Origin: a virus
Virus record (IMG/VR): IMGVR_UViG_3300020596_000669
Span: 1 to 23,275 of that record
Length of the DNA stretch: 23,275 bases
Strand: one strand, 5' to 3'
Shown here: piece by piece, positions 1 through 7,872 of the stretch
Numbering within the stretch: the stretch's first letter is position 1
Layout: each line of letters begins with the position of its first letter
Made by a program: the position numbers and the translations under genes
Notes under the pieces: model-generated
Database searches by the model: none
What the model was told of the DNA's origin: nothing
What the model saw: only the letters and a program-made list of their open reading frames with translations

Positions 1-440
1 CCCCCTATCCCACCCGCCAAGTCGCAACCGAAACTATCCAACCCACCGTAACATCCACAGATACCTCAACACCGACACCCACAGATACCCCTACAAGCAC
101 ACCCACATCCACACCCACATCCACACCCACAGATACCCCTACCTCAACAAGCACCGCCACAGATACCGCAACGCCCACCATCACCAATACACCAGAAGAC
201 CCGACCCCTACACAACAGGTCGGCTTCCAAACGGCTGGCGTTACGCTTGTTTATCCTATACGCGGGTATCGCTCACAGGTCGTCACTGGGACACCGTTTG
301 TTATTGTCACAACGCGCACCCCTGTCGTTGTTCTAGGCGTTCAGGCAGACGGCTGGGCATTAATGGGTATTCCCCTGTGGAATGACGGCGTTACGTTTTA
401 TTCGTTCTGGGCATATCTCCGCAGGTTGCCACAGAACTAA
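1..440 (+). CDS. 3' part of a gene for a Thr/Pro-linker protein, function unknown
   Basis: The reading frame is open from base 3 to the TAA at 438-440, leaving 145 residues with no start in the window. The first ~75 residues are almost only Thr, Pro and Ser with scattered Asp (TPTSTPTSTPT-like), a flexible and probably extracellular linker. The last ~70 residues (from about QQVGFQTAGVTLVYP) alternate hydrophobic and polar residues with GWALMGIP and FWAYLRRLP, as expected for a small all-beta domain. SH3-like wall-binding or a tail-fibre tip are possible, but neither is shown. Such linkers are known from secreted proteins, notably in Chloroflexota. The gene lies just before the promoter of the packaging genes and could be the last gene of a preceding lysis or host-interaction operon. 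The frame is clear; the function is not. Confidence 0.75.
   Translation, partial: PYPTRQVATETIQPTVTSTDTSTPTPTDTPTSTPTSTPTSTPTDTPTSTSTATDTATPTITNTPEDPTPTQQVGFQTAGVTLVYPIRGYRSQVVTGTPFVIVTTRTPVVVLGVQADGWALMGIPLWNDGVTFYSFWAYLRRLPQN
99..130 (+). repeat. 12-bp tandem repeat coding for TPTS
   Basis: The unit acacccacatcc occurs at 99-110 and 111-122, with a partial third copy at 123-130. It encodes Thr-Pro-Thr-Ser in the linker of the first gene. Copy number could vary by slippage without breaking the frame, because the unit is a multiple of three. Confidence 0.85.
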
Positions 441-444
441 AATC

Positions 445-473
445 TTGACACACCTTGCCGAACACACTATTAT
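445..473 (+). promoter_or_regulatory. sigma70-type promoter for the packaging genes
   Basis: A perfect -35 box TTGACA (445-450) is followed after 17 bases by TATTAT (468-473), one mismatch from TATAAT. It lies in the only gap between the first gene and the ORF at 510, and would start a transcript near 480. It is the best promoter match noticed in the window. Confidence 0.7.
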
Positions 474-509
474 AGATTCATCGCCGTATAATGTGAAAAG
501 GAATTAAGT

Positions 510-860
510 ATGCCCACTAACGTTGTTATTTGGGAGGGATCTCACTTGTGGAGAGAACTCTGCGACACTGCACGAAACAAGAACATGAGCATCGGTATGT
601 TTACTTACCGAGGAGAAAATTGGGAAATTTACAACCGCGATGGTAAGTACGGGTTTGCCAGACAATCCGGGGGCGACTCCCCTATTGACTCGCAATACAG
701 TGCTACCGCAATTGGCGCATCTGCAAACGGTGGTGATAGCCGTACCCCGCCCGTTAGTGTACCCGCGACAGAAGAGGCGGAATTAGCAATTGAGCCAGAA
801 GAACTGGTTATTGAGCCAGAAGAATTGATTGAGCAAAAGCCCAAGACCAAAGGCAAATAA
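510..860 (+). CDS. small acidic protein upstream of terminase, function unknown
   Basis: This codes for 116 residues. The start at 510 is supported by AAAAGGA eight to nine bases upstream and by the promoter at 445-473. The first ~55 residues look folded (MPTNVVIWEGSHLW, then MFTYRGENWEIYNRDGKYG, likely beta strands). The rest is disordered: a Ser/Gly/Pro-rich stretch, two tandem copies of IEPEEL, and a basic end (KPKTKGK). It sits four bases before the large terminase gene, where a small terminase subunit is often found. However, no helix-turn-helix or helical oligomerisation domain is visible, so calling it TerS would be a guess from position. I do not recognise the family. Confidence 0.7.
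   Translation: MPTNVVIWEGSHLWRELCDTARNKNMSIGMFTYRGENWEIYNRDGKYGFARQSGGDSPIDSQYSATAIGASANGGDSRTPPVSVPATEEAELAIEPEELVIEPEELIEQKPKTKGK
789..830 (+). repeat. two tandem 21-bp units coding for IEPEELV/I
   Basis: The copies at 789-809 and 810-830 differ at two of 21 bases and share the 15-mer attgagccagaagaa. They give two seven-residue acidic units at the C-terminal end of the small protein at 510-860. Confidence 0.85.
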
Positions 861-863
861 GGA

Positions 864-2630
864 ATGTCGCTCCTAACTGATGTTGAACGGCAGATTATCT
901 CTGCCACCATAGAACTGAATGATCCCACCATTTTTTCAAACTGGTTTATCCGGGGGAAGGGTAGTGGGACGCTTTTAGTTCCCGGAGACACCCGCGAGGT
1001 GTGGGCTGGGCAATATAAAACCGTTCATTCTCATTGGGAGCGACTCTTTAAGCCAGATTATTTTGGCGAGGTAGACGGCGAATGGGTGGCGTTAACGCCT
1101 CAAACGTATCGCCCTATGCGAGAAGCGCTCAAGAACGTTTACGAGTTCCGCAGTGGTGGAAAGTTCTTCACCCATCACGGCTATCGCTATTTGAAATGGC
1201 AAGCGCAGATGTATCAGGCGAAACAAGGCACGGTTATATGCGTAGGCGGTATGTCAAGTGGGAAGACCACATCGGCAATCAATACCGTGTTGACCTACGC
1301 GGCGACCCTGCCTAATTTTTACGCTATCTGCCCCGCTCCGTCATACAAGCAGGCTAAAGACATCTGGCGGAACAAGATACAACCGCATCTGAAAGACACG
1401 TTATTCGAGAAAAAGTTTGACGTTAGATACCGCTCAGGCGATGAACTTGGTATAAGCCTCACCACCGCCGATGGATCTGAAAGCACGATCCTGTTTATGC
1501 CGTTGGCTGATAAGTCAAAGGTTAAAAATATTGAGTGTGACATGTTTTATGTTGAGCAAGCAGAAGACTTTCAAGACCTCGTTTCGGGTCCTGACAACAT
1601 TTACACACTCATCCAAACACGGTTGCGTGGTTATATCGGCAATCGTGAGCGCGTGGCTAAGTCCCTGTGGATAGCCAACGCGTCCCACAATATGGAAATA
1701 TACGCATTACGCGACCGTGCAATTGACGACCCCGAAAATTACTTGTCAATCCAAACAAGTACGTATGACAATCCCCATATTTCACAGAAACATCTGAATC
1801 AGATGGTATCTAGTGTGGGTGAGAACGAAGAGGAACGCGCTTACTATCTGTTTGGCGACCAACCTATCGGCGGAGGGGAGCATTTTCCTAAATCGTCAAT
1901 CGTGAAGGTTTTTGATAGCCAGCTTGATGAACTGATGAAATACAAAATACGTGATGACGTACCGGGATGGATTCACAAAACCGCAAAGGGCGGTGTGGGA
2001 ACATATTGGTGGCAAAGACCATACGAACAAGAGGGCAAATATATTGTGGTTGCCGATCCGGGCTGGGGCAACCCACCTATGCGTAGTAGCGCCAGCGTCA
2101 TTGTATTGCGCGTGGACGGGTTTCCGTTGCGCCCTGCAAGCCTGTACGCGTTTTGGTGGGTATATGGCAATGGTAGCCCTGAGCCGTGGATTGCCACCTT
2201 TATCAATGCCGTGCAGGAATACCACGCGATTGGAAGTTGCGGTTATGACGCAACCAGCTGGCAAGGGCAGGGCTACGAGAAAATGGAAAAACTGATTTAT
2301 GATGTGATGCCATATCGCCTCATATTGAACGTTTTAACCAAGAGTCAAAACTTGAATGCCTTAAAGATGTTGTTTTCTCGTGCTATGATACAATTGCCAA
2401 ACATTGAGGGGTTACTGTCCCAATTAATGAACTATGTTATCCCAGAGCCACGCGAACTAAAACAAGACTTGGTGATGACTTTGGTGGTCGCCGCGGCGAT
2501 GTTAGCCCCCTTATACAACGACCACGTGTGGGCAATCCAAAAAGATAGCCTGCAAAAACAACAATCAATTGAACGATTTGAACGTGATTGGGACAGCGTC
2601 CCTGAGGATAGATACGACCGATGGAGTTAA
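864..2630 (+). CDS. terL: phage terminase, large subunit (ATPase-nuclease)
   Basis: This 588-residue protein is the packaging motor that translocates phage DNA into the procapsid and cuts it at the portal. An N-terminal ATPase domain shows a Walker A-like loop GGMSSGKT (residues 128-135) and a Walker B-like segment DMFYVEQAED (from D226), where E231 is the likely catalytic glutamate. The C-terminal RNase H-like nuclease domain offers three acids in the usual order: D398 in VVADPGWG, D462 in CGYDATSW and D535 in KQDLVMTLVVA. Length is typical. AAAGG at 849-853 supports the start. The gene follows the small acidic gene by three bases and overlaps the next one. These residue assignments come from motif reading; the family call itself is secure from the combination and the neighbouring portal gene. 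Confidence 0.92.
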   Translation: MSLLTDVERQIISATIELNDPTIFSNWFIRGKGSGTLLVPGDTREVWAGQYKTVHSHWERLFKPDYFGEVDGEWVALTPQTYRPMREALKNVYEFRSGGKFFTHHGYRYLKWQAQMYQAKQGTVICVGGMSSGKTTSAINTVLTYAATLPNFYAICPAPSYKQAKDIWRNKIQPHLKDTLFEKKFDVRYRSGDELGISLTTADGSESTILFMPLADKSKVKNIECDMFYVEQAEDFQDLVSGPDNIYTLIQTRLRGYIGNRERVAKSLWIANASHNMEIYALRDRAIDDPENYLSIQTSTYDNPHISQKHLNQMVSSVGENEEERAYYLFGDQPIGGGEHFPKSSIVKVFDSQLDELMKYKIRDDVPGWIHKTAKGGVGTYWWQRPYEQEGKYIVVADPGWGNPPMRSSASVIVLRVDGFPLRPASLYAFWWVYGNGSPEPWIATFINAVQEYHAIGSCGYDATSWQGQGYEKMEKLIYDVMPYRLILNVLTKSQNLNALKMLFSRAMIQLPNIEGLLSQLMNYVIPEPRELKQDLVMTLVVAAAMLAPLYNDHVWAIQKDSLQKQQSIERFERDWDSVPEDRYDRWS

Positions 2631-2941
2631 TTATCAAAAGAATTGTACGGATGCTGGCGGATATTATACAGCCAGCGTTCCCCAAAACAAGCGCACGGCT
2701 ATTCATCTGGACATTGGTTGTCCCTGCTAAAGATGAGGATTACGGGAGCGTAGACCGTTATAACCGCGAGGATTATAACGATGATTCTCAATCAGAGTGG
2801 GTAAAACGTCAAGCAAAAACGCCGGTTTATCCTAAATATATCCTGAAAGTAGAAATTGCGTCACACTGGTTATTGGCGGTAGGATGTTTGGTCGGTATCA
2901 TTTTAACACTCCTCTTGACAATTGCCATCAAAATCAATTAA
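2621..2941 (+). CDS. small protein with one C-terminal membrane segment, unknown
   Basis: This codes for 106 residues and overlaps the end of the terminase gene by 10 bases, suggesting translational coupling; GAGG at 2604-2607 is a rather distant ribosome site. The N-terminus is basic and hydrophobic (IIKRIVRMLADIIQP). The middle is charged (KDEDYGSVDRYNREDYNDD). Near the C-terminus is one clear hydrophobic helix, about residues 82-104 (HWLLAVGCLVGIILTLLLTI). A membrane-associated phage protein is likely. A holin or injection-related function would fit the size, but nothing specific shows it, and a holin between terminase and portal would be unusual. Confidence 0.6.
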   Translation: MELIIKRIVRMLADIIQPAFPKTSARLFIWTLVVPAKDEDYGSVDRYNREDYNDDSQSEWVKRQAKTPVYPKYILKVEIASHWLLAVGCLVGIILTLLLTIAIKIN

Positions 2942-2958
2942 TATTGATAGAGGATGCT

Positions 2959-3001
2959 CCGCATAGAGTGCAGTTACGTGCTTATCGATAACTCTGTGCG
3001 G
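2959..3001 (+). other. intergenic hairpin before the portal gene
   Basis: The arms ccgcatagagt (2959-2969) and actctgtgcgg (2991-3001) form an 11-bp stem with one G-U pair around a 21-base loop. There is no U-run on either side, so it does not look like a simple intrinsic terminator. It could be an mRNA-processing or stability element, or an operator-like inverted repeat. Confidence 0.55.
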
Positions 3002-3057
3002 GTATCCCCCCTTCCTCGTTTTCTAACTCCTCTTTATAATCCCCCGATAGGTCAAAT

Positions 3058-4662
3058 ATGCCCACTTCGTACGCTGATAGACCAGTGCAAGGACTGAACG
3101 AAGCGCCTGTCATAGATAATGGCATTGCCTCAAGACGCGCTTCGATGGCTTTTGACGGCATGTCTGCAGAACTACCTAGCTGGTTTCCGACCACAGAGTA
3201 TGCGGAAAGAACTCGTATCTATAGCCATTATTGGAAATGGTATACGGGAGAAATGCTGGCAGAGACATCGGGCAACAGCAAGCGTGAAAAGATGGCTAAG
3301 TTCCCGTTGCACATCAATTTGGTGCGTGGGATTGTCCGTAAGCGGACAACCGTCATGTCAGGAGAAACAGTAGATACATCACTCCCCATTGTGTCACCAG
3401 TTATAAAGCCCCGCCCTTCCCCACTTCCCATTGACCAGCTTGATAAAGACCTCGCTGATAATCTGGAAAACTTGGTGAACGAAATATGGAGCGAGAACAA
3501 TGGACGCACTTTGCAATTGGAGAACATGCTCACGTCCCAATTTTTGGGTGGATGTGTTTTTCAAGTATGTTGGGACCCTGATGGGATGCCTGACGCACGA
3601 ATCCCAATTCGGATTCGCTCAATTATCCCCGACTTTTTCCTTCCAATCTACCAACAAGATGATCCATGGAATTTACTTGAGGCGTTTGTCGCCTACAAGA
3701 TTACCCGCGCTGAAGCCCAGCTACGTTATGGCATTATTAGCGGAGTGAATCCTACGTACATCGAAAGATGGACAAAAACCAACGTAGAGATTTATGTCAA
3801 CAACATCAGAGTGACCCCTGAGTTAAAAAACGATTTTGGCTTTGTGCCGTTTGTGTATATCCCTATCATGCGCGAGGGTGGGTTTTATGGCTCATCTATC
3901 ATTCCTGATATCGAGGCATTGGTCAAAGAATATAACTCTCGGTATGCCGATATTGGCGATGCAATCCGACGTGGGGTAAACCCGCGCCGATTTGGTGTCA
4001 ATATTAGCGACAAGACCATCCCTAAGATACCCATTGACAACGAAACATCCTACTACGACTTAGGGCAAACTCCCCCGCACAACGACAAACAGAAGCCTGA
4101 GATGACCATAGAAAACCCCAGCAGTATATCCGAGGGGCTAATCGGTCATCCTGAAAGACTTTGGGCTTCTATCCTGAGAGAATCATCTCTCGCCCCCATT
4201 GTATTTGGGGAAGATACCGGTAGCCAACGCTCGGCGCTAACCCTAGCATTCCGTATGTGGCCGGTAACGGCAATTGTTGACATCATGAGAACCTATTGGG
4301 ACGTTGGTCTCAATCATATCTCTAAGATGATAATCAAGATTTTAATTGCCAAGCAAGTGTATCTTGATTTACCTTTCGTTGTTCCGCCAGACGTGTTGAA
4401 GCGTATGACGTTTGGACAAAGGTGGAATCCGAAAGTACCCCGCGACCGTGAGCAAACTATCAAAGAGGTGGCATTGCGTAGATCTGCGAAGGTCATCTCT
4501 CTTGAGGGCGCACTCGAAATGCTGGGGGATGTACGTGATGTAGATGATGAAATAGAACGCATCTACGCGGAAGAGAAGCGTTTATTAGAGATGACCGCCA
4601 GCGTGGGCGCACCTCTTGGGAATCCTGCCCAAGAGGAAGTTCCGACTGAGGAAATCTTGTAA
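3058..4662 (+). CDS. phage portal protein
   Basis: This 534-residue protein probably forms the dodecameric ring at the capsid vertex through which DNA enters and leaves. The evidence is its place between terminase and scaffold/capsid, its typical length, and portal-like sequence. Near the N-terminus is EYAERTRIYSHYWKWYTGE; mid-protein is VPFVYIPIMREGGFYGSS, followed by the helical IEALVKEYNSRYADIGDA; VFGEDTGSQRSA (residues 382-393) then runs into a long helix (MWPVTAIVDIMRTYWDV), which resembles the region after the tunnel loop in portals. The C-terminus is charged and helical (DDEIERIYAEEKRLLEM). The start is chosen at 3058, with only a weak ribosome site (ATAGG) upstream. The family call rests on recognition and context. 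Confidence 0.85.
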   Translation: MPTSYADRPVQGLNEAPVIDNGIASRRASMAFDGMSAELPSWFPTTEYAERTRIYSHYWKWYTGEMLAETSGNSKREKMAKFPLHINLVRGIVRKRTTVMSGETVDTSLPIVSPVIKPRPSPLPIDQLDKDLADNLENLVNEIWSENNGRTLQLENMLTSQFLGGCVFQVCWDPDGMPDARIPIRIRSIIPDFFLPIYQQDDPWNLLEAFVAYKITRAEAQLRYGIISGVNPTYIERWTKTNVEIYVNNIRVTPELKNDFGFVPFVYIPIMREGGFYGSSIIPDIEALVKEYNSRYADIGDAIRRGVNPRRFGVNISDKTIPKIPIDNETSYYDLGQTPPHNDKQKPEMTIENPSSISEGLIGHPERLWASILRESSLAPIVFGEDTGSQRSALTLAFRMWPVTAIVDIMRTYWDVGLNHISKMIIKILIAKQVYLDLPFVVPPDVLKRMTFGQRWNPKVPRDREQTIKEVALRRSAKVISLEGALEMLGDVRDVDDEIERIYAEEKRLLEMTASVGAPLGNPAQEEVPTEEIL

Positions 4663-4690
4663 GTTTTGTTAACTTAAAGGAGTAATAAAA

Positions 4691-5320
4691 ATGTCAGACG
4701 AAGAGATCCATGGAAAAGTTGTTAGCCCAACCGGCAACGATTTAGTAGATGGTAAAACCGCACAGCAATGGGCTGATTCATACGCGGGACTGAAAGGTCA
4801 CACGGAGAAAAAAACCAGAGAATTGGACGGTGTTAATTCCCGATACGCCGAAACTCTTTCAAAGGCTGAAGCTGATCGCTCAGAACTTGAAAGCATTAAA
4901 AAACGGTTAGTGGAAATGGAAGAAGCATCGTCCGCCAAGATATTAGAATCAGAATTGCGTTTTGCAAAATTGGCACAACGTGACGCACTGGGAAAATTGA
5001 TTGCAGAAAACCACCCCGCACTTATTCCGTTTCACATGCAGGGGTTTGTCAATCCAGAAAACAAAACAGGTGAAGAACTCACCGCTTACCTTTCTGGCTT
5101 AACCTCCATGCTCACTGCGATGAAACAGAACACTCTTGAAGGTTTCCGACAAGGGGTCGTTCCACAACCACCCAACCCAGCCCAAGTACCCGCGCAAGCG
5201 TCTGTATCACGCGGTGTGAACGCAATTTCAAGCGATTTGCGGACTGCGCCTGTTGGCTCAGACCGCTACAAGGAACTCCTAATCGAATATGAAATGGCTA
5301 AGAGAGATGGAACACTATGA
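4691..5320 (+). CDS. capsid scaffolding protein (coiled coil)
   Basis: This 209-residue protein lies directly between portal and major capsid, the standard place of a scaffold. It has a strong ribosome site, AAAGGAG, ten bases before the ATG. Residues ~35-100 are highly charged with heptad-like spacing (KAEADRSELESIKKRL, then MEEASSAKILESELRF), predicting a long coiled coil. A Pro/Gln/Ala-rich linker (VVPQPPNPAQVPAQ) leads to a charged C-terminal helix (DRYKELLIEYEMAKRDG), which in known scaffolds is the capsid-binding part. The stop overlaps the capsid start (ATGA), so the two are probably coupled. No protease motif is seen in it. The assignment is from architecture and position. Confidence 0.75.
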   Translation: MSDEEIHGKVVSPTGNDLVDGKTAQQWADSYAGLKGHTEKKTRELDGVNSRYAETLSKAEADRSELESIKKRLVEMEEASSAKILESELRFAKLAQRDALGKLIAENHPALIPFHMQGFVNPENKTGEELTAYLSGLTSMLTAMKQNTLEGFRQGVVPQPPNPAQVPAQASVSRGVNAISSDLRTAPVGSDRYKELLIEYEMAKRDGTL

Positions 5321-6681
5321 GTTTTGATGCGAATTATAATCAAACACCGTTTAACCCTGAAATCACGGAAAACAAGCAACAGTCGTGGATTCAATGGGAA
5401 CTGATGAACATGTACAAACGGCAAAGCGTGTATTCTCAACACGCTGGCGTTATTGCCACCAGCACCCCAACAAACTCCCCCACTTTGACATACAGTGACT
5501 TGATTGCTCCAAAACCAAACACCAATCAAGTCGATCCCTACACTCAATGGTTGCCTTCCAGCTACATTGATTCGTACACGCAAACAATTAGCTTCAAAAA
5601 CTACGCGGGCAAACTTGCGTACCATAAAGAAGACAATATGTTTACCGCGTGGAAACGCAACAATGTTGTTGGGCTTTCGGGTATTCTCCAGCAAGCATTG
5701 GGTCAAATGATTATTGATCAATTTGACACCCTTGCCCGCAACAAAATGCTGGAAAACCCGTTGAAATCTCACGGTATCGGCAAAAATGATTTTGCTGGGC
5801 TTGCCACGACAGACTTGTTGGGCAAGGCGACATTGAAGGACATTTGGCTTTCGCTGAATGACCGCGAGTCTCAATGGCAAAATCTGCACGAGAACACCTC
5901 ACCCGGTGGGCTAATCTGCCTGACCAGTAATGGTGCGATTAGCGATTTGATGGAAAACTTGCGTGGCTTGCCCAATGCTGAGTTAACCCCAGTGAGCCAA
6001 TACAAAAGCATGGCGCTGAAAGGCGAGATTTTTAGTCACGAGAATATCCGCTTTGTCGGCTCACCACTTGCCGTCCTGTGGAATGCGGGACCCATTGCCC
6101 AACGGAAAGACATTAAGGCGGCGGTTTATGCTGGTGAAGGCTCTCCCGACCCACGAATCACACTTGTTGACGGCGTGTATGCCGTTGGTCAAGGCAACCG
6201 TGCTGGCATCAAGTTCTATATCCAGCTGAACACCGTAACAGGGCTGGCGGTTGGCGATACAATTACCGTTCACTCTGCCATTACCAGTGCCTTTGGTGTG
6301 ACAGACGGGGTAGACTTCCGTGACTCGAAAACAGTGCATCGCCGGATTGTCGCAATTGACGCGCCAAACAATCGGATTCAATTGTCCAAACCAATCATGG
6401 AAGACTTTGTTACCGACTTGGGTGGGACTGTCTTCGGATATGTAACTTTGGGTCGCAACGTTCACACCAGTATCTTTATCGGCGGAAACACTGGCGTTGT
6501 GTTGGCAATGGCGCGTGGCGTGGAAATCTACACTCCTCCTGCGGTTGATGACACCATGTCTATGCACCGTTTCACATTCGATTGGCGTGGGGCGTACAAC
6601 ATCTTCCGTCCCGAAGACATTCATGTTCACTTTCACGCTGGCACTAACGCACGTTACGCCGGTGGGAGCTATATTTCCTAA
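5317..6681 (+). CDS. major capsid protein
   Basis: This codes for 454 residues and overlaps the scaffold gene by four bases (ATGA). It most likely forms the HK97-fold shell. It follows portal and scaffold and has the expected length. A long helical stretch (about residues 107-150, MFTAWKRNNVVGLSGILQQ onward) is followed by beta-rich parts: GGLICLTSNGAISDLM, then ENIRFVGSPLAVLWNAG, then FGYVTLGRNVHTSIFIGGN. The overall order recalls the N4-gp56-type capsid family, in which the mature protein is not extensively trimmed. No separate head protease gene is present in the window, which agrees with that. The subfamily is uncertain. A 1-base overlap (TAATG) links it to the next gene. Confidence 0.8.
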   Translation: MSFDANYNQTPFNPEITENKQQSWIQWELMNMYKRQSVYSQHAGVIATSTPTNSPTLTYSDLIAPKPNTNQVDPYTQWLPSSYIDSYTQTISFKNYAGKLAYHKEDNMFTAWKRNNVVGLSGILQQALGQMIIDQFDTLARNKMLENPLKSHGIGKNDFAGLATTDLLGKATLKDIWLSLNDRESQWQNLHENTSPGGLICLTSNGAISDLMENLRGLPNAELTPVSQYKSMALKGEIFSHENIRFVGSPLAVLWNAGPIAQRKDIKAAVYAGEGSPDPRITLVDGVYAVGQGNRAGIKFYIQLNTVTGLAVGDTITVHSAITSAFGVTDGVDFRDSKTVHRRIVAIDAPNNRIQLSKPIMEDFVTDLGGTVFGYVTLGRNVHTSIFIGGNTGVVLAMARGVEIYTPPAVDDTMSMHRFTFDWRGAYNIFRPEDIHVHFHAGTNARYAGGSYIS

Positions 6682-7367
6682 TGACGACATGGGGAGAGTT
6701 GCAATCACAAGTAAGGTCGGCGATGTTAAACGACACCCTGCCAAGCAATTACAAATACAGTGCAGAATCACTGTTACTTTATTGCGGTATGGCGCTTGAT
6801 GAACTTTGCGCTCATACCGCGAAAGAGGTAGAGGTTGTTTACTCAAACCAAACTACGAAAACAACCCTCCCCACCGTTAGTCATTACAAGCTGGACACTG
6901 ACCAACAGTACGAATTAACCGTCAGACCCTATGACGATTTTATCAACACATCGGCAGTCATAGCCGTCACCAACGGCTATGGCGAATATTATGACCGCAA
7001 TCCGAACAGAATCATTAGCGCCCGCGGGTATTACACGTTTCCAGATACAGTTTTGCGTGTGAATCCCGCGCCGAATTCTGATTATTTAGTCGTCCGCTAT
7101 TTTGGCTATTGGACTCATCCAGCCACAATAGACTCGGTACTCGAAATCCCAAAGTGGGCAGAATCGGTACTGCTTTATCGCATTAGCATTCATGCCCTCA
7201 CCTCGTTAGGCATCCAAACGGCGGACATCCGCCAATGGACATCAAAAGGGAATGTAGACCAAAATCCCTTAAGAACACAACAAGAATGGATGTTAACTAT
7301 GTACCATCAAATGCTAAACCAGCACGCAAGACAACAGCGAGGACTTTTTTATGTCCCTCGTGAATAA
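6681..7367 (+). CDS. head-tail adaptor (connector) protein
   Basis: This codes for 228 residues. It starts at the A of the capsid stop codon (TAATG), so ribosomes probably reinitiate. The N-terminal part is helical (TTWGELQSQVRSAMLNDT, then SAESLLLYCGMALDELCAH), followed by a beta-rich middle (YELTVRPYDDFI, then VVRYFGYWTHPA), then C-terminal helices (IPKWAESVLLYRISIHAL, then QEWMLTMYHQMLNQHAR). Helical bundle with a beta insertion and a place straight after the capsid fit a protein that docks under the portal. The family was not firmly recognised; the role is inferred from fold impression and order. Confidence 0.6.
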   Translation: MTTWGELQSQVRSAMLNDTLPSNYKYSAESLLLYCGMALDELCAHTAKEVEVVYSNQTTKTTLPTVSHYKLDTDQQYELTVRPYDDFINTSAVIAVTNGYGEYYDRNPNRIISARGYYTFPDTVLRVNPAPNSDYLVVRYFGYWTHPATIDSVLEIPKWAESVLLYRISIHALTSLGIQTADIRQWTSKGNVDQNPLRTQQEWMLTMYHQMLNQHARQQRGLFYVPRE

Positions 7368-7839
7368 CATTGCAAATGCGATTCTAGCGGAACTCGTAGA
7401 TGAATTTCTCAATAACGGAGAAGTTACCTATGTGGACTATGGCGCAAAGCTGGCTACCCCTGGGTTAGATATTCTGGTGCATTGGGGTGGGCAAGACGAC
7501 CCAGACGAGTTGAATACCACTAAGCGTGACGTTGGCGGTAAATTATCTGCCCCTACCCATGAAATTGGCGGGGGGATGTATATTTGGCGCAAATTCCGCA
7601 TTGAGTTCCAGTTCCACCGCTACACTGGCACGAAACCAGAAGCACGGGATTACGCAACAGATATAGAATCCCGGTCGCTTCTACGCATTAAGAATATGGA
7701 CATGCCGACCTTCTCCGACTCGCAATACGCTATCCAGAACGAATACGTGGATAGCTATATGCTTGAAGAAGGCGGAGTTTCCACCCCCTTCATTTGGCGG
7801 GGAGAGATGCGGTATCAATTTCTCACCTTCGTCGAATAA
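7351..7839 (+). CDS. neck / tail-completion protein
   Basis: This codes for 162 residues. It overlaps the adaptor gene by 17 bases and has its own ribosome site, GAGGA, seven bases upstream. An N-terminal helix (NNIANAILAELVDEFLN) is followed by mixed strands, including IWRKFRIEFQFHRYTG and a C-terminal RGEMRYQFLTFVE. This layout (short helix, then a beta sandwich, ~140-170 residues) and the place between adaptor and tail tube are typical of tail-terminator or tail-completion proteins that cap the tube at the head. No specific motif was recognised, so the exact role among the neck proteins is inferred. Confidence 0.55.
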   Translation: MSLVNNIANAILAELVDEFLNNGEVTYVDYGAKLATPGLDILVHWGGQDDPDELNTTKRDVGGKLSAPTHEIGGGMYIWRKFRIEFQFHRYTGTKPEARDYATDIESRSLLRIKNMDMPTFSDSQYAIQNEYVDSYMLEEGGVSTPFIWRGEMRYQFLTFVE

Positions 7840-7872
7840 TATCCTTTATATAATCACGAAAGGCTCTATAAT

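Noticed and set aside
5-187. Minus-strand ORF of Val/Gly repeats
   Set aside because: It is the complement of the Thr-Pro-Ser repeat in the first gene; its pattern comes from the repeat, and it has no separate coding support.
487-492. TATAAT as a second -10 box
   Set aside because: There is no -35 match at 16-18 bases upstream; TTGACA at 445 pairs better with 468-473.
3035-3040. TATAAT before the portal gene as a promoter
   Set aside because: The -35 region about 17 bases upstream has only two matching bases; AT-rich chance is as likely.
5266-5889. Minus-strand ORF of 207 codons
   Set aside because: It is antisense to the capsid gene start and crosses the scaffold-capsid junction; no motif or ribosome site.
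6061-6846. Minus-strand ORF of 261 codons
   Set aside because: It is antisense to the capsid and adaptor genes, rich in Cys and His, and without a recognisable start signal or family.
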